NCBI GenBank assembly: GCA_019119935.1 | Contig: DWWA01000007.1 | Location: forward strand, 37,534 to 101,533 | Direction: 5' to 3' | Origin: Candidatus Ruthenibacterium merdavium | Lineage (GTDB): Bacteria > Bacillota > Clostridia > Oscillospirales > Ruminococcaceae | DNA: 64,000 nt | Shown: positions 59,750-64,000 of the stretch, piece after piece | How positions within the stretch are numbered: the stretch's first letter is position 1 | Layout: every line of letters starts with the position of its first letter | Position numbers and translations under genes: made by a program | Notes under the pieces: generated by a model | What the model was told of the DNA's origin: nothing | Database searches by the model: none | Seen by the model: the letters and a program-made list of their open reading frames with translations, nothing else

Positions 59750-60169
59750 TTAATTTGCTTCGGACACAGCGGCACAAATCATTTTTACGGCATCTTCAAT
59801 CAGTTCATTTAAAGAAAGCTCTGCAAGGCCCGCAATTTTCGTGCCGCATTTCGTGGTGGGAATCAACACGCGGACGGCACTGCTTTGAGCAACCGCTTTT
59901 GCGATTTTTGCAGTACATTCTCCCAGCATGCTGTCTGCCATCACCAAACCGAACGGGCCCGCAATCACATCGGCGCGGTGTGCGTTGACAACAGCTGCAT
60001 TTTCACCGGTTGCACCGGCACTGGCACCCGCCCGAAGCATTGCGGTAGTTGCGACAGAATTCAGACCGACGGCGATAATTTCAGCTTCCGGTGTCAATTT
60101 ATTCAAGCGTTCAATCAGACGTTTTCCAAAGCCGCCGCCTTGGCCGTCAATGACAACAATTCGTTTCAT
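59750..60169 (-). CDS. DUF3842 family protein
   Basis: ATG at 60169 with AGAGGATAG upstream; 139 residues. It starts KRIVVIDGQGGGFGKRLIERL, a glycine-rich nucleotide-binding-like loop, followed by EIIAVGLNSVATTAMLRAGA, ENAAVVNAHRADVIAGPFG and VLIPTTKCGTKIAGLAE, all characteristic of DUF3842, a family common in Clostridia and without assigned function. It is 43 bases downstream of the cardiolipin synthase stop region and on the same strand, so the two may be co-transcribed. Confidence 0.88.
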   Translation of the reverse strand: MKRIVVIDGQGGGFGKRLIERLNKLTPEAEIIAVGLNSVATTAMLRAGASAGATGENAAVVNAHRADVIAGPFGLVMADSMLGECTAKIAKAVAQSSAVRVLIPTTKCGTKIAGLAELSLNELIEDAVKMICAAVSEAN

Positions 60170-60212
60170 CCTATCCTCTTTTCTGCGCGGCACAATCCGC
60201 GCATTTGATTTT

Positions 60213-61754
60213 TTACATCAAGGGGGCAAAAAAACGCAAAAAGATTTGCGCAACCCATTTGTAGAGTGGGACGCGGCGGCAATCTTCTTTAGTCACTTCG
60301 CGGCTTTCCCGCATTGTGGCAAGGAAATCGCGCTTGACGTCGGCCACCATTTGTCCGCCGTAAAAAATACAGCAATTTTCAAAATGAAGATATAAGCTTC
60401 GGTAGTCCATATTGGCGCTTCCGACAATTGCGGCTTCGTCGTCACTCACATACATCTTTGCGTGAATAAACCCCGGCGTATATTCATAAATGCGCACCCC
60501 CGCACGCATAAGCCTTGCATAATAGCTTTGCGTAACGTAATAAACATACCATTTATCGGGGATGCCCGGGGTGATAATGCGCACATCAACCCCGCTTTTG
60601 GCTGCAAGGCAAAGGCTGCTCGCCATTTCGTTATCAATAATTAAATAAGGCGTTGTGATATAAAGGTAATGCTGTGCGCGCTGGATTAACGCCGAGTAAA
60701 CGCTTTCTGATACGTTTTCATCGTCAATCGGCGAATCGTCATAGGGCTGGACAAAATGTGTTTCCTGCGGATAACGTGTCTTGGGAAAATATTGGGAAAA
60801 CTGTACTTCTTCGCCGCAGGCAAAGCTCCAAGCCTTTAAGAAAGTAGTCGTCAAGCTGTAAACAGCCGGGCCTTTCAGCATAAGTGCGGTGTCTTTCCAA
60901 ATGCCAAAACGGCGGCGCACATTGATATATTCATCCGCGAAATTCAGCCCGCCGGTAAAGCCCACTTCTCCGTCAATGACCGCAATTTTGCGATGATTGC
61001 GATGATTCAGCATTTTGTAATCGGAAATGTGCAAAGAAAAGTGAACAGGGTTAAACCGGTAGCATTTAATTCCGCAGCGCCGCAGTGTATCTTCGTAGTC
61101 TGACGGAAGAGTGAACAAGCTGCCGATTCCGTCAAAAATGACACGAACATCAACCCCTTGTGAAGCCTTGCGCTTTAGAATTTTTAGGGTTTCATTCCAC
61201 ATGCGCCCTTCTTGAATAATAAAATATTCTAAAAAAACGAAGCGCCGCGCTTTTTTTAACTCTTCCAAAAAGCTTTCAAAAAAAGCTTGCCCCGTTGGGT
61301 AGTACGCGCATTTTGTACCGGTGTATACGGGGGAGGCGGCGTGCGTGGAAAGATACTCACACACCGGGCGCAAATTGGCATGGGAATGCGCCATCGCGCA
61401 GGCCGCGCTTTTATCAGGATGGATGGCTCCGGCTGCACGATGCTCAATTTCCAGAAGTTTTCGCGCGCTTTTAGGTTTAATAATGCGTTTGCCCCAGAAA
61501 AAATAAAATAAAATTCCCGAAACAGGCATCAAAAGGATGATGAGCATCCACATAATTTTATAAGAAGGGTTCGTATCCGTGCGTTCTAAAATGGCAAGTG
61601 CCGTCAGAACGCCGCCGACGGTAAGCGCTAAATAGGCTACGGGACCAAAGCGGCTGAATTGAAGAGTCAGCCATAAGAAAAGCCCCATCTGAGCGAGAAT
61701 CATCACCGAAAAAATAAAGCTTCGGGATAATATAAATTTCAAAAGTTTTTTCAA
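60213..61754 (-). CDS. cls: Cardiolipin synthase (phospholipase D family)
   Basis: TTG at 61754 is chosen because AAAGGA lies 6 bases upstream; 513 residues. Two membrane helices in the first 75 residues (SFIFSVMILAQMGLFLWLTL and the following VAYLALTVGGVLTALAILE) are followed by WMLIILLMPVSGILFYFFWG. The two HKD motifs are HRKIAVIDGEVGFTGGLN and HAKMYVSDDEAAIVGSANMD, and the tail is TKEDCRRVPLYKWVAQIFLRF. It condenses two phosphatidylglycerol molecules into cardiolipin at the membrane. An extended -10 promoter (TG-A-TACAAT, 61925-61930) lies about 170 bases upstream. Confidence 0.94.
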   Translation of the reverse strand: MKKLLKFILSRSFIFSVMILAQMGLFLWLTLQFSRFGPVAYLALTVGGVLTALAILERTDTNPSYKIMWMLIILLMPVSGILFYFFWGKRIIKPKSARKLLEIEHRAAGAIHPDKSAACAMAHSHANLRPVCEYLSTHAASPVYTGTKCAYYPTGQAFFESFLEELKKARRFVFLEYFIIQEGRMWNETLKILKRKASQGVDVRVIFDGIGSLFTLPSDYEDTLRRCGIKCYRFNPVHFSLHISDYKMLNHRNHRKIAVIDGEVGFTGGLNFADEYINVRRRFGIWKDTALMLKGPAVYSLTTTFLKAWSFACGEEVQFSQYFPKTRYPQETHFVQPYDDSPIDDENVSESVYSALIQRAQHYLYITTPYLIIDNEMASSLCLAAKSGVDVRIITPGIPDKWYVYYVTQSYYARLMRAGVRIYEYTPGFIHAKMYVSDDEAAIVGSANMDYRSLYLHFENCCIFYGGQMVADVKRDFLATMRESREVTKEDCRRVPLYKWVAQIFLRFFAPLM

Positions 61755-62250
61755 AAGAAATCCTTTCTGCCTTTTCAAAAAAGGCGTGCACTATGACACA
61801 CTTTCGAATGCATGCAAACAGAACGGAATTCAAAAATAAACGGCAGTTCGCATAAACGACCTGCCGCGGGCTGAGAGCCTTTTTGAAACTTCAAAATGAG
61901 TTCTCTTTTTCGTAGGATATGGCGATTGTATCAGCAAGGCCGAAGCCTGCGAAAGAATTTTTGCATTTTGCCGTGCGGCCATTCCCTTCTTGAGAAAAGA
62001 GTGTATATTTTGGTTTCATAAATGCCCTGATTTTCACATGCGCACTGGTGCTGCAGCAATCCCTCAGCCAAAAGCAAGGTGCGGTTTGTAGTTGCTCGTT
62101 TTTTGTTTGCTTCGCGGTGTCCTGTAAGCATTATACCATAAAAATGCAAAGAAGCCTCAACAAAAATATGCTTGCTTTGAAAGATGATATCCCGAAGCGC
62201 AAAAAGCGGCACGATAATCAAATACCTGTGTTCGGCATAGAAAAAAGAGA
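61755..62250 (-). promoter_or_regulatory. Gene-free stretch upstream of cls with two leftward promoters
   Basis: On the minus strand, an extended -10 TG-G-TATAAT (TATAAT at 62130-62135) and a second TG-A-TACAAT (61925-61930, with TTCGCA 17 bases before) point toward cls. Between them is a small hairpin GCAGGC-TTCG-GCCTTGC near 61934-61950. The RNA from the first promoter would be about 200 bases long before the second one. No convincing gene is seen; the right edge is only the end of the cyclophilin gene. Confidence 0.4.
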
Positions 62251-63063
62251 TTACGCAGCTGCCGAAGACGAAGAAACAGCCGAAGAGGCAGCATCTGAAG
62301 CCGGAGCGGCAGAAGATGCTGCGGCAGAGGATGCGGCATCCGCCGCAGGATCATAGGTGGAAACGGTGACTTTTTGAATTTGCACCTCTTCCAAAGGCCG
62401 CTCGTTATCATCAGTTTTCACGGCATTGATTGCATCCACCACTTCCATGCCTCGGTAAACTTGCCCGAACACGGTGTCAAGACCGTCTAAATAAGGTGCC
62501 CCTCCTACCTGGCGATAGGTGGAAATGACGCTTTCCGAAAGCCCTGCCTGCTTAAGAGTATCCTCGGCGGAAGAACCCACGGAATTGGAAGGAGTGGAAA
62601 CAATATAAAATTGGCTGAAATTAGAAATGGAGCCGTCGGCGGAATTCGCTGTGGACAATGCGCCGGAGTAATGACGAAGCAGTGCGCTTGTTTCATTGGG
62701 ATAGGCAGAGTTATTCCAAATAGATGCACCTGACTTTCCCGTTCCCGTTGCATCGCCTCCTTGGATGGCGAAGTCGCGCTCTACCCGGTGAAAAATCGTT
62801 CCGTCAAAGTAGCCTTGTGAGGCAAGCGTGGTGAAATTTTCCACTGCCATCGGCGCCTGTTCCGGGAATAAAACGACATGGATATCGCCCATACTGGTAG
62901 AGATCACAGCGATTGGGTCGCCGGCCTGCGGCGCTTGGAGCTGCAGTTCCGAAGACTCAATATCAGTAGGGCGTGCGCTCTCAAAAAGATTGGTTTCGGA
63001 GCATCCGACTAACATAAAAGCAACTGTCAGACAAAAAACAATAGAAATAACGCGTAAATTCAC
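62251..63063 (-). CDS. Cyclophilin-type peptidyl-prolyl isomerase, lipoprotein
   Basis: GTG at 63063, 7 bases after AAAGGG, is preferred to GTG at 63072, which overlaps that site; 270 residues. A lipoprotein signal ends in AFMLVGC with the lipobox cysteine at residue 21. The cyclophilin domain spans about 50-230: ISTSMGDIHVVLFPEQAPMAVENFTTLA (positions about 56-83), GYFDGTIFHRVERDFAIQGGD, SQFYIVST and LDGLDTVFGQVYRGMEVVDAI. The last 38 residues are almost only Ala and Ser. It should fold secreted proteins on the outer face of the membrane. On the opposite strand the Ala/Ser tail produces a false acidic reading frame. Confidence 0.93.
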   Translation of the reverse strand: MNLRVISIVFCLTVAFMLVGCSETNLFESARPTDIESSELQLQAPQAGDPIAVISTSMGDIHVVLFPEQAPMAVENFTTLASQGYFDGTIFHRVERDFAIQGGDATGTGKSGASIWNNSAYPNETSALLRHYSGALSTANSADGSISNFSQFYIVSTPSNSVGSSAEDTLKQAGLSESVISTYRQVGGAPYLDGLDTVFGQVYRGMEVVDAINAVKTDDNERPLEEVQIQKVTVSTYDPAADAASSAAASSAAPASDAASSAVSSSSAAA

Positions 63064-63229
63064 ATGTTTCACCCTTTAACCGCTTGTTAAATGGAAGTTT
63101 CTTTGAATTGGTGTTATCAAGCAAAAAAGGCGCGACAGAAACACCAAAAAGGGAATCCGATCTCCCATGAAATAGTATATCACAAATCAGGCGAAATGCG
63201 TGAAGATAGTGTAAATTTATTGTTCCTGC

Positions 63230-63258
63230 TTGACCGTTCCTATTTTTTCATGTAAAAT
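63230..63258 (+). promoter_or_regulatory. Promoter of the DUF1292 gene
   Basis: TTGACC (63230-63235), 17 bases, TAAAAT (63253-63258). On the other strand an extended -10 (TG-A-TATACT, near 63172-63177) is the likely cyclophilin promoter. Confidence 0.7.
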
Positions 63259-63325
63259 AATAGCAGATCAAAGACAGCAGTTTTGCCGCCCACGCTTTGT
63301 GCGGCTTCATAAAAGGAGTATTTCT

Positions 63326-63631
63326 ATGGCGATGGAAGAAGAACTGGATTATACCCCCGATTTAATTACTTTAGAGGATGAAAAAGGAATTGAGCATCAA
63401 TGTGAAGTGATTGATGCGGCGGATTATAACAACGAGCGTTATTTGGCGGTTGTTCCGTATTCTCCTGACCCTGAAAAGATGCTGGAGGAAGACGCCCAGC
63501 TGGTAATTATGCGCGTCGTGCAGGACGGCGACGAGGAATTTTTAGATATCGTTGAGGATGATGAAGAATTGGCCGCTGTGAGCGAAGTGTTTGCGGCGCG
63601 TTTGGAAGAGCTTTACGATATCGAACTGTAA
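63326..63631 (+). CDS. DUF1292 family protein (YrzB-like)
   Basis: ATG at 63326 with AAAAGGAG upstream; 101 residues, very acidic. It contains DLITLEDEKGIEHQCEVIDAADYNNERYLAVVPY (about positions 12-45), LVIMRVVQDGDEEFLDIVEDDEELAAVSEVF and a terminal ARLEELYDIEL, the standard DUF1292 pattern. The family is small, cytoplasmic and of unknown function, and is frequently encoded beside ruvX and ireB in Firmicutes. Confidence 0.9.
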   Translation: MAMEEELDYTPDLITLEDEKGIEHQCEVIDAADYNNERYLAVVPYSPDPEKMLEEDAQLVIMRVVQDGDEEFLDIVEDDEELAAVSEVFAARLEELYDIEL

Positions 63632-63680
63632 GCAAGAGTCCTGCTCTGTTTGATTTGTTGTGCCCATATATAATCCTACT

Positions 63681-63838
63681 AACCAATGAAAGGGAGCCCG
63701 GAGTCCCAGGAAGGGATCGCAGACCTCCCGCCCGGTTTCGGCCGTAAGCGGAGGAAGGGAGCGTGAAATTTCGGCAGGGCACCCACCTGCCTTTTCGGTA
63801 GGTTTTGGTGTGGCACAGACGGCAGAGCGGGTTTTTTT
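63681..63838 (+). ncRNA. Candidate small non-coding RNA (6S RNA is one possibility)
   Basis: A TATAAT at 63669-63674 is followed by about 155 G/C-rich bases that do not code and fold densely: GTCCC/GGGAT around AGGAA, a GGGAG/CTCCC helix outside it, CCTCCCGC with GCGGAGG around an inner CCG/CGG, then GGCAGG/CCTGCC (63773-63791). Seven T close it at 63832-63838. The -35 is weak. The 3' part, with a CACC/GGTG helix before GGCACAGACGGC, and the closeness to DUF1292 and ruvX would suit a 6S RNA, but I cannot form the long closing stem of that family. The class is therefore open. Confidence 0.45.
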
Positions 63839-63886
63839 AAAAAGGTAAAGAGGACGAGTGCAAAAATGCATGAACAGCACCCCATT

Positions 63887-64000
63887 TGTTAGACAGTATG
63901 GTATACTGAATAACAAGTGGGGTGATTTATTATGCCAAAAGGGATACCAAACAAACGGTATACGCCAGAATTCAAGAAGCAAGTTGTAGAGGCGGTCATA
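63887..64000 (+). mobile_element. Left end of an IS3-family insertion sequence (cut by the window edge)
   Basis: The element probably begins at TGTTAGACAGTATGG (63887), a plausible terminal repeat starting with TG, and continues past the window with the orfA coding sequence. TATACT at 63902-63907 may be its own promoter. The right end, the partner repeat and any target duplication are not visible. Confidence 0.65.
63932..64000 (+). CDS. IS3-family transposase OrfA, N-terminal 23 codons only
   Basis: ATG at 63932, after GGGGTGAT, reads MPKGIPNKRYTPEFKKQVVE and continues in frame to the window edge. The sequence RYTPEFKKQVVE is the start of the helix-turn-helix of IS3-group OrfA proteins, which bind the element ends; OrfB with the DDE catalytic domain normally follows by a -1 frameshift. 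Confidence 0.8.
   Translation, partial: MPKGIPNKRYTPEFKKQVVEAVI

Noticed and set aside
62048..62356. Plus-strand frame coding an Ala/Glu-rich acidic tail
   Set aside because: It is the antisense of the Ala/Ser-rich end of the cyclophilin lipoprotein and has no ribosome site.
63660..63840. SRP RNA or RNase P RNA at the right end
   Set aside because: The conserved SRP tetraloop region and the RNase P core sequences are not present.

Overview
The window looks like chromosomal DNA of an anaerobic, low-to-mid G+C Clostridia, most likely in or near the Ruminococcaceae/Oscillospiraceae. The evidence is consensus -35/-10 promoters, strong AGGAGG ribosome sites, many TTG/GTG starts, Gram-positive families (YlxM, GreA, YabE-like 3D protein, MsmK-type ATPase, DUF1292, DUF3842, DUF6320) and a queT gene behind a leader that resembles the preQ1-III riboswitch class, which is known mainly from Ruminococcaceae. 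The taxonomic call is inference. I see no prophage, CRISPR array or rRNA. One tRNA (Leu-CAA) and the left end of an IS3-type element, cut by the window edge, are present.

1-12 kb: end of a polyprenyl-phosphate glycosyltransferase, a flavin-reductase-like protein and a YhcH-family protein in a row; udk; queT with its leader; an autoregulated XRE regulator; a histidine phosphatase; an EF-G-like GTPase behind a structured leader; greA; lysS fused to a C-terminal tRNA-binding domain; and a LytTR regulator with a DUF3021 membrane partner. 12-23 kb: a complete L-fucose pathway (fucA, RhaB-family kinase, fucI, fucO), an AIM24 protein, a SulP anion transporter that has lost its 5' end, and a two-gene operon joining a P-loop kinase of unknown substrate to a GH13 sucrose-phosphorylase-like enzyme.

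23-38 kb: a CNNM/CorC-type protein with a long structured leader, a phosphodiesterase and TtcA-like pair, a chemoreceptor, a TrkH/KtrB potassium channel subunit, a large unknown membrane protein, a cysteine-synthase-like PLP enzyme, ylxM-ffh-rpsP-khpA, a small XRE gene facing an unknown gene across twin operators, and lepA. 38-50 kb: an ArsR-type regulator with twin operators and its MFS exporter, a YabE-like 3D-domain protein, an AraC regulator facing an orphan MsmK-type ATPase, a mini pyrophosphatase, a three-gene operon (SGNH hydrolase, condensation-fold acyltransferase, DUF6320 membrane protein), tRNA-Leu, a nitroreductase and a second chemoreceptor.

50-64 kb: proBA, an anchored protein of unknown function, a two-component system, a coiled-coil protein, ruvX, a DUF1266 membrane protein, DUF3842, cardiolipin synthase, a cyclophilin lipoprotein, DUF1292, a candidate small RNA and the insertion sequence. 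Most units end in clear intrinsic terminators.

The observations I would look at first are: the kinase/GH13 phosphorylase operon; a diverged intergenic repeat at 1.3 and 18.3 kb, the second copy beside the broken SulP gene; the SGNH/acyltransferase/DUF6320 operon; the candidate RNA at 63.68-63.84 kb; and several paired operators next to self-regulating genes.
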